DNA from: Bacteroidota bacterium
GTDB lineage: Bacteria; Bacteroidota; Bacteroidia; Cytophagales; Cyclobacteriaceae
Direction of reading: 5' to 3'
Assembly (NCBI GenBank): GCA_023417785.1
Contig: JAEZEH010000009.1
Location: forward strand, 20,944 to 84,943
DNA: 64,000 nt
Shown: positions 8,853 through 17,417 of the stretch, piece after piece
Layout of the letters: every line of letters begins with the position of its first letter
Numbering within the stretch: the first letter of the stretch is position 1
Position numbers and translations under genes: made by a program
The notes under the pieces: generated by a model
Seen by the model: the letters and a program-made list of their open reading frames with translations, nothing else
What the model was told of the DNA's origin: nothing
Database searches by the model: none

Positions 8853-9683
8853 ATGTATTACACCTGCCTTCACGTTACTTGTCAACCAGAGTACGCCGAG
8901 ATACTAATGGCCGAAGTCGCGGAGGCAGGGTTTGATTCTTTCCTTGAAACAGACATCGGGTTTGAAGCCTATGTTGAAATGGAGAAATTCGACAAGGAAA
9001 TCCTGATTGACATCGAAACGCGATACGGAGGATTGACCGACCTTACTTTTCGTACCTCCCACATCCAGAAACAAAACTGGAATGAGCAATGGGAGAAAAG
9101 TTACCATCCCATTAATGTAGAAAACAAGTGTCTGATCCGCGCGGCTTTCCATGAGCCGGATTCTGGTATTCCACTCGACGTGATAATTACCCCGAAGATG
9201 TCTTTCGGGACTGGCCATCACCAGACAACCTATCTTATGGTGAAAAGCCAGCTTGAAATTGATCACCATGATAAACGCGTTATGGATGCGGGATGCGGTA
9301 CAGCCATTCTTTCAATTGTCGCGTCAAAGCTTGGTGCTTCAACGGTGGAAGCGTTTGACATCGACGAGTGGAGCATCACCAATGGGAACGAAAATCTCGC
9401 CGTGAATGGCCGCACGAATATTCGCATTCAACAGGGAACCATAAGAGATGTATCGCTTGACGGATTGTTTGATATCATCCTGGCCAACATCAACAAGAAT
9501 GTGTTGCTTGCCGAGCTCGGTGAATATGCCGCTTACCTGTCATCCGGCGGCGTTATTCTTTTAAGCGGTTTTTATAACGATGACATTTCTGATCTGCTGG
9601 AGACGGCGACCAAATTCGGTTTGTCGGAAAAGCGACGCGACCAACGGGAAGGCTGGGCGTCGTTGTTGCTTGGCCGAAGCTAG
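8853..9683 (+). CDS. prmA: Ribosomal protein L11 methyltransferase
   Basis: This 276-residue SAM-dependent methyltransferase has a short N-terminal substrate-recognition domain (about 1-100) and a Rossmann catalytic domain. The Rossmann domain holds motif I VMDAGCGTAILSIVASKLG, the upstream SFGTGHHQTT characteristic of PrmA, and the motif IV segment DIILANINKNV. PrmA trimethylates ribosomal protein L11 on several amino groups and is not essential in studied bacteria. It is co-oriented with tpiA. Its 3' end overlaps the convergent hydrolase gene by 4 bases. Confidence 0.93.
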   Translation: MYYTCLHVTCQPEYAEILMAEVAEAGFDSFLETDIGFEAYVEMEKFDKEILIDIETRYGGLTDLTFRTSHIQKQNWNEQWEKSYHPINVENKCLIRAAFHEPDSGIPLDVIITPKMSFGTGHHQTTYLMVKSQLEIDHHDKRVMDAGCGTAILSIVASKLGASTVEAFDIDEWSITNGNENLAVNGRTNIRIQQGTIRDVSLDGLFDIILANINKNVLLAELGEYAAYLSSGGVILLSGFYNDDISDLLETATKFGLSEKRRDQREGWASLLLGRS

Positions 9684-10450
9684 CTATCCGTTCGGCGAAG
9701 CCAGCCGCTAACGATGTCGGCAAACTCCTGAGGTTTTTCCGCCTGCACCCAATGACCTGTTTCCATGGTTTCGATTTCAGCCTTTGGGAAGAACTCGCGA
9801 ATGCGTGGAATGTCGGTATCGAGGACGTAGCTCGAGCGACTTCCCCTTACGAACAGGACCGGATTTGAAAATGTGCCTTCATAGATTAAATCAGCTCCAA
9901 CATTGCCGAGCTTTTCGCGAATAACTTTAAGATTCATTTTCCAGGAGAACCCGCCGTCGGAGTTACGCTGAAGATTTTTCAGAAGGAATTGGCGTGTGCC
10001 TAAATCTGAAACATACTCACCCAGGATCGTTTCAGCTTCTTTTCGGGACGATAGTTCACTCACGGGAACGGCTGCGAGTCCGTCAGCAATTACATAATGC
10101 TCGAGATCATACAGGCGTGGCGCAATATCCACGACTACGAGTTTGCCAACCTCTTCCGGGTGGGCCAGCGCAAAATTCATCGCGGCCTTCCCTCCCATTG
10201 AATGGCCAACCAGCGTAGCTTTCTTTAAGTCGTGATCATCAAAGAATTCCTGAAGGTCTTCAGCCATACTTTGATAGTCGAAGCGCTCATCATGAGGCGA
10301 CTGGCCATGGTTCCTGAGATCAACCGTAATAACCCGGAATTGTTCCGAAAACAGTTTGGCCTGCGTCAGCCAGTTGTCGGACGACCCGAATAGCCCGTGT
10401 AAAATGACGATCGGCTCGCCGCTGCCATACTCTCTTGAAAAAAGCTTCAC
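9680..10450 (-). CDS. Alpha/beta-fold hydrolase (YbfF-like)
   Basis: This 256-residue hydrolase has the oxyanion-hole motif LHGLFGSSDNW, the nucleophile elbow GHSMGGKAA, an acid in the middle strand (FVRGSRSSYV region) and the catalytic His in METGHWVQAEKP. The pattern matches the YbfF group of small esterases that act on acyl-CoA or short-chain esters. The start is GTG at 10450; a stop lies in frame just upstream and no earlier ATG exists. It is the last gene of a five-gene minus-strand operon. The true substrate is unknown. Confidence 0.85.
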   Translation of the reverse strand: MKLFSREYGSGEPIVILHGLFGSSDNWLTQAKLFSEQFRVITVDLRNHGQSPHDERFDYQSMAEDLQEFFDDHDLKKATLVGHSMGGKAAMNFALAHPEEVGKLVVVDIAPRLYDLEHYVIADGLAAVPVSELSSRKEAETILGEYVSDLGTRQFLLKNLQRNSDGGFSWKMNLKVIREKLGNVGADLIYEGTFSNPVLFVRGSRSSYVLDTDIPRIREFFPKAEIETMETGHWVQAEKPQEFADIVSGWLRRTDS

Positions 10451-10479
10451 GATGATTTGATGTTATTAGTATCGTTAAT

Positions 10480-11130
10480 TTATTCTTCGCAAAATGATCC
10501 CCGGGCGATATACAGTTTTTTTATCTGCGATTCAATTAATCCCTCGTTCACAGCCGGATCCGCCAGTACAAGTGCCGGGTCAAGTTCTCCTTTTAAAATC
10601 AGTATGCCACCATCTGTTTCGCCGAAGATAGCTTCGGTGACGACGTTACCAGTCTTAATGATCTCTTTCAGATAATCATTGTGTCGTGCCATAAGGCTGC
10701 CCTGATTACCAGCGGTGAATTTGCTCACAACGGCATCGAATCTCACGAAGGAGTAGTTAGTCATCGTATAATCCTCACCCACCGGACAAACTCCACCGTG
10801 ACGGGGAATGTAAGGCATGATTTCGATATCCCAACGTTTGGCCTGCACACCCGGATCGGTGCTAATCCAAACCTCCACTTCAGCAACGGAGGCGCTGTTC
10901 ATGATGAAGATTCCGCCGCCGCCGTCGAATGGGCCAGCCGCCAGAAGTTTGCCCTCTTTGCTCAGACGCCCCATGTTCGCCATGTGGCCATCCATAATTC
11001 TTTTCGTTTCCTCAGGGGAAATTTTTTCACTATCGGTTTTCTTATTCAGAAAGACGATTGAGTATTGCTTCTCTTGGGCCGACACAAGCTGGCTCAACAC
11101 AAACAAACAACAGATTATCCAGGTATTCAT
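10480..11130 (-). CDS. Secreted protein with two YCII-like domains
   Basis: The ATG at 11130 gives a 216-residue protein with a signal peptide (ICCLFVLSQLVSAQ). Two similar halves follow, each with a His-led helix, a GGxxIL/F strand and a helix ending in IxxxxY. The first is HMANMGRLSKEGKLLAAGPF with GGGGIFIMN; the second is HNDYLKEIIKTGNVV with TDGGILILKG. This is the ferredoxin-like YCII fold duplicated in tandem. YCII proteins are small cytosolic proteins with few known activities, so an exported duplicated form is unusual. It starts 8 bases after the transporter's stop. Confidence 0.65.
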   Translation of the reverse strand: MNTWIICCLFVLSQLVSAQEKQYSIVFLNKKTDSEKISPEETKRIMDGHMANMGRLSKEGKLLAAGPFDGGGGIFIMNSASVAEVEVWISTDPGVQAKRWDIEIMPYIPRHGGVCPVGEDYTMTNYSFVRFDAVVSKFTAGNQGSLMARHNDYLKEIIKTGNVVTEAIFGETDGGILILKGELDPALVLADPAVNEGLIESQIKKLYIARGSFCEE

Positions 11131-11138
11131 ATTCAATT

Positions 11139-12110
11139 TCAGGCGATTGTTTCAGCTTCCGTTTTTGCTTTCTCCGGTAGTGGAGATCGTCTCGGTTTCT
11201 TGCTGACCATAAGTATACCCGCAAGAATCATGACGGTTCCCACAATTTGAAGGACTAGTATGGGTTCACCCAGAATAAAGTATGCCTGAAGAATTGTTGA
11301 AACAGGCCCGATGCTTCCCACGATTGCCGCATTGTCAGAACCTATCCGACTTATGCCATGCGAAACAAGGTACGAAGGAATTACGGTACTAACGATTGCC
11401 ATCGCGAAACTATAAACATAAACCAATGGCTCTAACCCAAGCAGGGAGCTTTCGCTGGTTATCTGGAAATGAATAATGACCGCGATACATGCGAAAGACA
11501 TGGCGTAACTATTGAACTTTGATGCCCCAACAGCAGGGATGATTCGTCCACTGCCAACGATGTAAATCGCATATGTTATTGCACAGCAGAAAATCAAAAG
11601 ACAGCCCTTATAAAATTGAGGGTTTGATGTATCGATTTTTGCCTCCCCCCAGAAAGCCAGTATCAGCCCCAGATACGTAATGCCTATGGCGATCCATTGG
11701 TAGACGTTTATCCGGACTTTGAACACCACCGAGGACATGAGCAACACGAGAGTCGGATAAATAAAAAGAATGAGCCTTTCTATCCCGGCTGATACGTACT
11801 GTAGTCCAAGAAAGTCGAGCAAGCTGGATACATAATATCCGATGCAGCCGATGACAGCAATGCCAAGCCATTGATTAAGCGTGAATTTTTTATTGGTACT
11901 ACTGGACGAACTGATCGCTGCCGAGACAATAAAAAAGGGTAATGAAAAAAGCATGCGAAGTGCCAGCAGGCTAACCGCATCAACTGTAGTGTCGCGATAC
12001 GCAAGTTTCACGAATATCGCCTTCGTGGAGAAACACACAGCGCCTAACAACGCAATAATTACCCCACCGATAAAATAGGATCTTGATTCGTTTGGCAACA
12101 GTTTGTTCAT
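11139..12110 (-). CDS. EamA/DMT-family transporter
   Basis: This 323-residue integral membrane protein has about ten transmembrane helices in two five-helix repeats, the layout of the drug/metabolite transporter superfamily. The first repeat opens with GGVIIALLGAVCFSTKAIFV. The second contains a conserved loop after PSYLVSHGISRIG and ends in LGEPILVLQIVGTVMILAG. EamA members export amino acids, metabolites or drugs across the inner membrane, and the substrate is not predictable here. Its start overlaps the aminotransferase stop by 4 bases (ATGA), which suggests translational coupling and a shared metabolite. Confidence 0.85.
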   Translation of the reverse strand: MNKLLPNESRSYFIGGVIIALLGAVCFSTKAIFVKLAYRDTTVDAVSLLALRMLFSLPFFIVSAAISSSSSTNKKFTLNQWLGIAVIGCIGYYVSSLLDFLGLQYVSAGIERLILFIYPTLVLLMSSVVFKVRINVYQWIAIGITYLGLILAFWGEAKIDTSNPQFYKGCLLIFCCAITYAIYIVGSGRIIPAVGASKFNSYAMSFACIAVIIHFQITSESSLLGLEPLVYVYSFAMAIVSTVIPSYLVSHGISRIGSDNAAIVGSIGPVSTILQAYFILGEPILVLQIVGTVMILAGILMVSKKPRRSPLPEKAKTEAETIA

Positions 12111-13255
12111 GAAGCTAACACTTTGGCAAATTTCTCCATGTCCTCTTTCCGGTTATAAACATTGGGTGATACACGGATTGCGTTTCCCCTGACAGACACA
12201 AAGATCTTTTTGTCGATGAGCTTTTTGCGAATTAAATTCATGTCAGTATTCTGTGGAATGCGAATCCCAAAGAGGTGACTGCCCCGCCAGTTTTCGTCTT
12301 CGATGAAGTATCCTTTCTCAACGAGCCGCGAAATGGAATCAGCTGTGATAGCTTTACAATACTCCTGGATGAATTCAGGTTTCCAACGGTTGATTTGTTT
12401 CAGCGCATTCAGCATCATGGGAACAAGGATGAAATTACTGTGTTCACCAACCTCATAACGCAATGCACCTTCCTGGTAGTTGTCTTGGTAGTTGACGAGC
12501 CGTGTGAAATCTTCACTTTTCAATCGGTTGATCCAATTTTCTTCTATCGGCTTTCCGTTGTCAAATGCTGGTCCATAGTAAGCAAGCCCAATGGAATAGG
12601 GGCCCATCAGCCATTTGTAACCCGCGCAAATCAATGCATCCGGTTGTATTTTAGAAACATCGAACGGAAAAGCGCCTACGGATTGGGTTCCATCAATAAT
12701 GAGCAGAGCATTTACTTCACGGGTTCGCTGCCTTATGGCCTCAAGGTCGAAACGAGTGCCGTCGGCCCAATGAAAATGAGCGATAGCAACAGCAGCCGTT
12801 TTTTCGTTGATCGATTCGAGAATTCGCTCGTTCCATCGGTAGCCCCGCCTTTCCAATGAGTCCGGTGGCGCTACGCTTCGCAACGTTGTGCCCGCGGCAG
12901 AGCACAGTGATTGCCAGGGATAAACGTTACTGGGAAATTGTTCGGCAGCGACTACGATTTCCTGTCCCTTCGTTAGCGACATATTCGCGGCTACGTTGGC
13001 TAAACCATACGATACTGAAGGGATGATGACGATCCTCGATGATTCTGGTGTGTTTATCGTAATGGCAAATTCCTTTCGCAGGATTTCGCTTTCGAGGAAG
13101 AAATTATCGGCAGTGATGGAAAACGGATTCCGTTTCGTCCGGATGCCCCGGATGCCAGCCTTTTCAACGCTTTTTAGCATCGGGCTCATGTAGGCACAAT
13201 TGAGGTATGTGACGTTGGGGTTCAGCGTGAACTTCGCGTGTTTACAAGTAAGCAT
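12107..13255 (-). CDS. Class V PLP-dependent aminotransferase
   Basis: This 382-residue fold-type I enzyme of the cysteine desulfurase/isopenicillin N epimerase group has YLNCAYMSPM at the N-terminus for the cofactor/substrate entrance. IIDGTQSVGAFPFDV carries the Asp that binds the PLP pyridine, and ICAGYKWLMGPYSIG carries the Schiff-base Lys. No conserved Cys loop of IscS/SufS type is seen, so it is unlikely to be an iron-sulfur desulfurase. The ATGA overlap with the EamA transporter suggests that substrate or product is moved by that exporter. Confidence 0.8.
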   Translation of the reverse strand: MLTCKHAKFTLNPNVTYLNCAYMSPMLKSVEKAGIRGIRTKRNPFSITADNFFLESEILRKEFAITINTPESSRIVIIPSVSYGLANVAANMSLTKGQEIVVAAEQFPSNVYPWQSLCSAAGTTLRSVAPPDSLERRGYRWNERILESINEKTAAVAIAHFHWADGTRFDLEAIRQRTREVNALLIIDGTQSVGAFPFDVSKIQPDALICAGYKWLMGPYSIGLAYYGPAFDNGKPIEENWINRLKSEDFTRLVNYQDNYQEGALRYEVGEHSNFILVPMMLNALKQINRWKPEFIQEYCKAITADSISRLVEKGYFIEDENWRGSHLFGIRIPQNTDMNLIRKKLIDKKIFVSVRGNAIRVSPNVYNRKEDMEKFAKVLAS

Positions 13256-13270
13256 AAGGTGAAAAACCGG

Positions 13271-13483
13271 CTACTGACGCCAGCGATTAATCAAATACAG
13301 AATCAGTGAGATAACAATACTCAGAATGATGCTTGTGGTGATCGGGAAGTAAAAGTTATAGTTATCTTTCTTTATCGAAATGTCGCCTGGGAGACGACCG
13401 ATAAATGGAATGCGGTCACTGTAGGTAACAATAATGCCAGCCACAATTATAATAATTCCGATTATGATAAGTAATTTTCCCAC
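13271..13483 (-). CDS. DUF2905 small membrane protein
   Basis: The best start is a GTG at 13483, giving 70 residues (VGKLLIIIGIIIIVAG...). An ATG at 13540 would add 19 uncharacteristic residues. Two transmembrane segments flank a short polar stretch DRIPFIGRLPGDISI; the signature GRLPGDI identifies DUF2905. Function is unknown in the family. The gene heads the five-gene minus-strand operon, 15 bases before the aminotransferase, and diverges from the methylase gene at 13555. Confidence 0.75.
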   Translation of the reverse strand: MGKLLIIIGIIIIVAGIIVTYSDRIPFIGRLPGDISIKKDNYNFYFPITTSIILSIVISLILYLINRWRQ

Positions 13484-13554
13484 TATCTCGTCACCCCGAA
13501 AGTTAATAAAGTTTGAACAGTGACCTGAAGTCTTAAACAATTAATCTCACGTGA

Positions 13555-14265
13555 ATGGAGAAGGGCAGGCTGTATCTAATCCCTACGGTTATAGCTGACG
13601 ACACACAATTTAAGGTGATTGCACCTCACGTTCTGGAAGTGCTGCCGGGCCTCCGATACTTCCTTGCCGAGAATGTCCGGACCGCCCGAAGGTATCTTAG
13701 CAGTCTGAAAGTATTTCCGGCCATTGATCAGTTGCATTTTGAAGTGCTCGACAAAGACACCCCGGCTGAGATGCTTCCTGAGCTCTTCGGTCCATTAACG
13801 CATGGTAGCGACCTTGGGATACTGTCCGACTCCGGTTGCCCGGGTGTGGCCGATCCCGGCGCCATGGCCGTTGGTTTTGCTCACCGCCATGGAATTGAGG
13901 TTATACCGCTGGTGGGACCATCCTCAATTCTGCTTGCCCTGATGGGGTCCGGGCTCAACGGCCAACAATTTGCTTTCCATGGTTATTTGCCGGTTGACAA
14001 TAAAGCGCTGGCCAGTGAGCTCAAAGAACTGGAGAGAGAATCGGTTAAGAAGAAGCAGACGCAAATATTAATCGAAACACCGTATAGGAACAACAGGTTA
14101 TTCGGGCAGTTTATTAAGGTCCTGCAGGACGAAACGCTGCTAACGGTTGCCCTTGGGGTCACAGGACCAAGTCAGTTTATAAGAACCCGGACCGTCCGTG
14201 AATGGAGGCAGCAAGTTCCGGAGTTTCCGAAAGCTCCGGCGGTGTTTCTGTTTTTGGCAAAGTAA
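13555..14265 (+). CDS. RsmI-related SAM-dependent methyltransferase
   Basis: This 236-residue protein belongs to the tetrapyrrole-methylase fold family (COG0313). It shows GRLYLIPTVI at the N-terminus, SDSGCPGVADPGA (the SAM-binding P-loop analogue), PLVGPSSILLALMGSGL, and a late IETPYRNN. RsmI itself 2'-O-methylates C1402 of 16S rRNA and is about 280 residues. This shorter paralog is common in Bacteroidota and lacks the C-terminal extension, so its target may differ. It stands alone before metK, whose promoter begins 10 bases after this stop. Confidence 0.8.
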   Translation: MEKGRLYLIPTVIADDTQFKVIAPHVLEVLPGLRYFLAENVRTARRYLSSLKVFPAIDQLHFEVLDKDTPAEMLPELFGPLTHGSDLGILSDSGCPGVADPGAMAVGFAHRHGIEVIPLVGPSSILLALMGSGLNGQQFAFHGYLPVDNKALASELKELERESVKKKQTQILIETPYRNNRLFGQFIKVLQDETLLTVALGVTGPSQFIRTRTVREWRQQVPEFPKAPAVFLFLAK

Positions 14266-14274
14266 ACCGAACTG

Positions 14275-14305
14275 TTTGGCAATTAGCTAAATCGCTTTAA
14301 ATTTG
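14275..14305 (+). promoter_or_regulatory. Consensus Bacteroidota promoter of metK
   Basis: TTTG at 14275-14278 and TAAATTTG at 14298-14305 are separated by exactly 19 bases, a full match to TTTG-N19-TAnnTTTG used by the primary sigma factor of Bacteroidota. The predicted start of transcription is near 14312, leaving a leader of about 45 bases before the ATG at 14359. Confidence 0.8.
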
Positions 14306-14358
14306 CCCGCTGAAATTTCAGTTAAACGCATTCTTACTTATTTCATCAAACTTATTTT

Positions 14359-15615
14359 ATGCCATACCTATTCACTTCAGAATCGGTTTCTGAAGGTCAT
14401 CCCGACAAAGTAGCAGATCAGATTTCAGACGCGCTTATCGATTATTTTCTCGCCTACGATCCGAACTCCAAAGTGGCGTGCGAAACGTTGGTTACCACGG
14501 GCCAGGTGGTGCTGGCCGGGGAAGTTAAATCTGAAGCATACCTTGATGTTCAGGATATTGCACGGGAAGTAATTCGCCGGATTGGTTATACCAAGAGCGA
14601 GTACATGTTCGAAGCCAATTCATGCGGTATCTTCTCGGCAATCCACGAACAATCGCCCGATATCAATCAGGGTGTTGAGCGCCGCAGGAGAGAAGAACAA
14701 GGTGCCGGAGACCAGGGAATGATGTTTGGCTATGCCATCAACGAAACGGATAATTATATGCCGTTACCCCTTGAGATTGCGCATCTGCTGCTTCGCGAGC
14801 TCGCAGCGATCCGAAAGGAGCGTCGTGTGATGAAATATTTGCGACCTGACTCAAAATCGCAGGTAACTATTGAATATGATGATGACCACACGCCGCTTCG
14901 CGTCGACACCATCGTCGTATCGACCCAGCATGATGATTTTGGCCGGGATGACAGAATGCTAAAACAAATCCGTCAGGATATTATTAATATCGTGATTCCC
15001 CGTATCAAAAAGAAATTGCCCAAGCGGGTGCAAAAGCTGTTTGGCAGTGACATAAAGTATCACGTTAATCCTACTGGCAAATTCGTAATCGGCGGGCCCC
15101 ATGGCGACACTGGTCTGACAGGCCGGAAAATTATTGTGGATACTTACGGAGGCAGGGGTGCTCATGGTGGAGGTGCGTTCTCAGGAAAAGACCCGTCAAA
15201 AGTAGATCGCTCGGCAGCCTATGCTACGCGACACATTGCGAAAAACTTAGTCGCTGCCGGCGTTTGTGACCAAGCTCTCGTTCAGGTCGCTTATGCAATC
15301 GGTGTGGCTCAACCGGTAGGGCTATACGTTTCTACATTCGGTACGTCGAAGGTGAACATGACTGATGGAGAACTTGGCAAGAAGGTAGAGAAAATATTTG
15401 ATATGAGGCCTTACTTCATTGAGAAGCGATTCAATCTCAGATCACCGATCTATTCTGAAACGGCAGCCTATGGTCATATGGGCCGCGAACCCAAGGTTGT
15501 TGAAAAGATATTCAACGAAGGCAAAGCAAACCAGGTTAAAATGAAAGTCGAACTATTTCCGTGGGAAAAACTCGACTATGTAGATCAGGTAAAAAAAGCG
15601 TTCAAGCTTAAATAG
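14359..15615 (+). CDS. metK: S-adenosylmethionine synthetase
   Basis: This 418-residue cytoplasmic enzyme makes S-adenosylmethionine from methionine and ATP. Its signatures are SEGHPDKVADQISDA near the N-terminus (methionine/ATP site), the GAGDQGMMFGYA nonapeptide region, GGPHGDTGLTGRKI, and the Gly-rich P-loop GGGAFSGKDPSKVDRSAAY. Length and domain order are typical, with a slightly extended middle domain common in Bacteroidota. It is a single-gene unit with its own promoter and a strong terminator. Confidence 0.97.
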   Translation: MPYLFTSESVSEGHPDKVADQISDALIDYFLAYDPNSKVACETLVTTGQVVLAGEVKSEAYLDVQDIAREVIRRIGYTKSEYMFEANSCGIFSAIHEQSPDINQGVERRRREEQGAGDQGMMFGYAINETDNYMPLPLEIAHLLLRELAAIRKERRVMKYLRPDSKSQVTIEYDDDHTPLRVDTIVVSTQHDDFGRDDRMLKQIRQDIINIVIPRIKKKLPKRVQKLFGSDIKYHVNPTGKFVIGGPHGDTGLTGRKIIVDTYGGRGAHGGGAFSGKDPSKVDRSAAYATRHIAKNLVAAGVCDQALVQVAYAIGVAQPVGLYVSTFGTSKVNMTDGELGKKVEKIFDMRPYFIEKRFNLRSPIYSETAAYGHMGREPKVVEKIFNEGKANQVKMKVELFPWEKLDYVDQVKKAFKLK

Positions 15616-15638
15616 GAAGAGACTTCTAAAACATTTAA

Positions 15639-15667
15639 AAGGCCGCCCCTGTTTAAGGGGCGGCCTT
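15639..15667. terminator. Strong terminator after metK, probably bidirectional
   Basis: AAGGCCGCCCCT (15639-15650) and AGGGGCGGCCTT (15656-15667) form a perfect 12-bp GC-rich stem with loop GTTTA. It is followed by AGTTTT on the plus strand and TTTAAATGTTTT on the minus strand. It sits between the convergent metK and raiA genes. Confidence 0.85.
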
Positions 15668-15702
15668 AGTTTTACCACGGACTCGAAAGATTAAGAATGC
15701 GG

Positions 15703-16008
15703 TTAATTCGCCCTTCCGTTCCTTATTTTGGTTTTAAACTTTTTTAGCTGATTACGGAGTGCATCGGCCGCTAATCCGGTCGCCTCTTCAAACGATCTTG
15801 CTTTCTCTGTGGCGAATAACAGATTGCCCGGTACGCGTAATTTAATTTCCACTGTCTTATTCTCAATTCCTTCGTTATTTAAACGGAGAAAGACTTCACC
15901 ATCCACCATACGGTCATAAAACGTTTCGAGCTTGTCGAGTTTCTTCTGAATGTAACCGATCAGTTTGCGATCGGCGTCGAAGTGGATGGAATGAACCTGT
16001 ACCTTCAT
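15703..16008 (-). CDS. raiA: Ribosome hibernation-promoting factor (short HPF/RaiA type)
   Basis: The ATG at 16008 opens a 101-residue protein beginning MKVQVHSIHFDADRKLIGYI. Short HPF/YfiA proteins have this beta-alpha-beta-beta-beta-alpha fold, with basic surfaces here from KKLDKLE and the C-terminal NQLKKFKTKIRNGRAN. They bind the 30S decoding centre of idle ribosomes in stationary phase. There is no long C-terminal dimerisation domain, so it is the short form. An upstream in-frame ATG at 16092 would add a poorly conserved 28-residue extension and is rejected. xerC lies 107 bases upstream on the same strand. Confidence 0.9.
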   Translation of the reverse strand: MKVQVHSIHFDADRKLIGYIQKKLDKLETFYDRMVDGEVFLRLNNEGIENKTVEIKLRVPGNLLFATEKARSFEEATGLAADALRNQLKKFKTKIRNGRAN

Positions 16009-16115
16009 AATGAAAAAATTTAAATGTTGAACAAATAAAACAGCCTGGCTGTTGCGACCGCCAGAGGCCGCAGTAGTTATATTGTCATACACACGAATTT
16101 TTGATAATACATCTG

Positions 16116-16991
16116 TTATGCTTTAGGATGGGCCTGGTCAAAAACTTTCTTAAGTTTCTCCATCGAGTTGTGCGTGTACACCTGGGTTGCGGCAAGACTG
16201 CTGTGCCCGAGGAGATCTTTCACTGCATTGATTTCCGCGCCCTTGTCCAGCAGGTGCGTTGCATACGTATGACGCAACACATGGGGACTTTGTCTGTCGG
16301 AAGTCGTATGGAGGGAGAGGTTCTCTTTAACAATGCGATAGACCATCATCGGATAACACGCGTCGCCCTTATCTGTTACCAATAGGCGATCCGACGTCGT
16401 GATCATGTTAGTCTGTTTAGATTTCTGATAACCAATGATAACGCCGGCCAGATGAGCCGAGAAAGGCACAATGCGTTCCTTGTTCCTTTTGCCCAGAACC
16501 TTCATGGTTCGGTTTGGCAGGTCAATATCGGAATCTCGCAGGTTCAGGAGTTCTTGCAGACGAATTCCGGTCCCATAAAACAATTCCAGGATAACACGCT
16601 CCCGCCAACCTGAGAATGACTCATGAAATGGTTTGTCCAACAATTTCACCATATCATTTTCTTTAACGAATGCAGGCAGTCTTTTGCTGGTTTTCAACAC
16701 CCGAATTTTCGACATCGGATTCTTTTTTATTATTTCTTCCCGGAGGAGGAATTTAAAAAAGGACCGGAGACAAGCGATTTTTCGATTTACTGACAAGGGA
16801 TCAATTCCTGAGTCAACGAGACTCACAATCCAGGCGCGGACCATGCCGTAATCGGCCTGATGAGGTTCGTCTTCGTGAAAGGAATTTGAAAGGAAGGTGG
16901 CAAACTGGGTGAGGTCCGTATGATAGGCTAATGCGGTATTCTCGCTCAGGCGCTTCTCGAACTGGAGGTATTTCAGGAAGGTTTCAATCAT
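16116..16991 (-). CDS. xerC: Tyrosine recombinase XerC/XerD
   Basis: This 291-residue site-specific recombinase has an N-terminal SAM-like DNA-binding domain (FLKYLQFEKRLSENTALAYH) and a catalytic domain. The catalytic residues are visible: Arg in GIRLQELLNLRDSDI, Lys in the beta-hairpin VLGKRNKER, HVLRH (His and Arg), His in LLGHSSLAAT and the nucleophile Tyr in QVYTHNS. Xer proteins resolve chromosome dimers at dif. Whether this is the XerC or XerD partner cannot be settled by eye. It sits between rpsU and raiA on the minus strand, and no mobile-element features surround it. Confidence 0.9.
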   Translation of the reverse strand: MIETFLKYLQFEKRLSENTALAYHTDLTQFATFLSNSFHEDEPHQADYGMVRAWIVSLVDSGIDPLSVNRKIACLRSFFKFLLREEIIKKNPMSKIRVLKTSKRLPAFVKENDMVKLLDKPFHESFSGWRERVILELFYGTGIRLQELLNLRDSDIDLPNRTMKVLGKRNKERIVPFSAHLAGVIIGYQKSKQTNMITTSDRLLVTDKGDACYPMMVYRIVKENLSLHTTSDRQSPHVLRHTYATHLLDKGAEINAVKDLLGHSSLAATQVYTHNSMEKLKKVFDQAHPKA

Positions 16992-17036
16992 GCTTCAACT
17001 CAACCACACCCGGGCCAAAACTGGTAGAAGCAATGT

Positions 17037-17075
17037 AAAAAAATAAACCCCTCAAGGAAAGACCTAAAGGGGTTT
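17037..17075 (-). terminator. Terminator after rpsU
   Basis: AAACCCCT (17045-17052) pairs with AGGGGTTT (17068-17075). Read on the minus strand, the stem is followed by an ATTTTTTT tract (17044-17037). It separates rpsU from xerC. Confidence 0.75.
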
Positions 17076-17145
17076 TGTTGATAAATTGACGATAGAATGT
17101 GGATAACTGCCTGAGCAGCTACCCCTTATATCGGAAAGTTAATTT

Positions 17146-17343
17146 CTAGCTATTGCTGCCTGCGTTACGCTGTCTCTCTCTGTACGCCGCCCGGATGATC
17201 TCATTCCTGCGTCTGACAGAAGGCTTTTCAAAAGACGTTCTCGCACGGAGTTCCTTCAACACACCTGTCTTTTCAAACTTCTTCTTAAAGCGTTTCAGCG
17301 CCTTGTCGATCGATTCGTTTTCTTTAACGTTTACTATAAGCAT
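17146..17343 (-). CDS. rpsU: 30S ribosomal protein S21
   Basis: This 65-residue basic protein begins MLIVNVKENESIDKALKRFK and continues with KFEKTGVLKELRARTSFEKP, the recognisable bS21 pattern of two charged helices. S21 sits near the anti-Shine-Dalgarno end of 16S rRNA. In Bacteroidota it helps occlude that tail, consistent with the rarity of Shine-Dalgarno sites in this window. The gene has its own promoter and terminator. Confidence 0.95.
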   Translation of the reverse strand: MLIVNVKENESIDKALKRFKKKFEKTGVLKELRARTSFEKPSVRRRNEIIRAAYRERQRNAGSNS

Positions 17344-17361
17344 ACTTCTAAATTAGGGGGG

Positions 17362-17393
17362 CAAAGATAAGGTGTCGCTCCTTTTTTTGCAAC
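17362..17393 (-). promoter_or_regulatory. Promoter of rpsU
   Basis: On the minus strand GTTG (complement of 17390-17393) is followed after 20 bases by TATCTTTG (complement of 17362-17369). This matches the Bacteroidota consensus, with the -7 element 18 bases before the start codon. Confidence 0.7.
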
Positions 17394-17417
17394 CCCATCC
17401 TTAAAATTATTAATCAC

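Noticed and set aside
12275..12859. A 194-codon plus-strand frame opposite the class V aminotransferase gene
   Set aside because: It lies wholly inside a conserved minus-strand gene and has no recognisable domain or start signal.
15703..16092. Longer RaiA starting at 16092
   Set aside because: The extra 28 residues do not resemble HPF/RaiA proteins, which start at MKVQVHS.
16116..16991. Tyrosine recombinase as integrase of a mobile element
   Set aside because: It resembles XerC/XerD in size and motifs and lies between rpsU and raiA, without direct repeats, tRNA or cargo genes.
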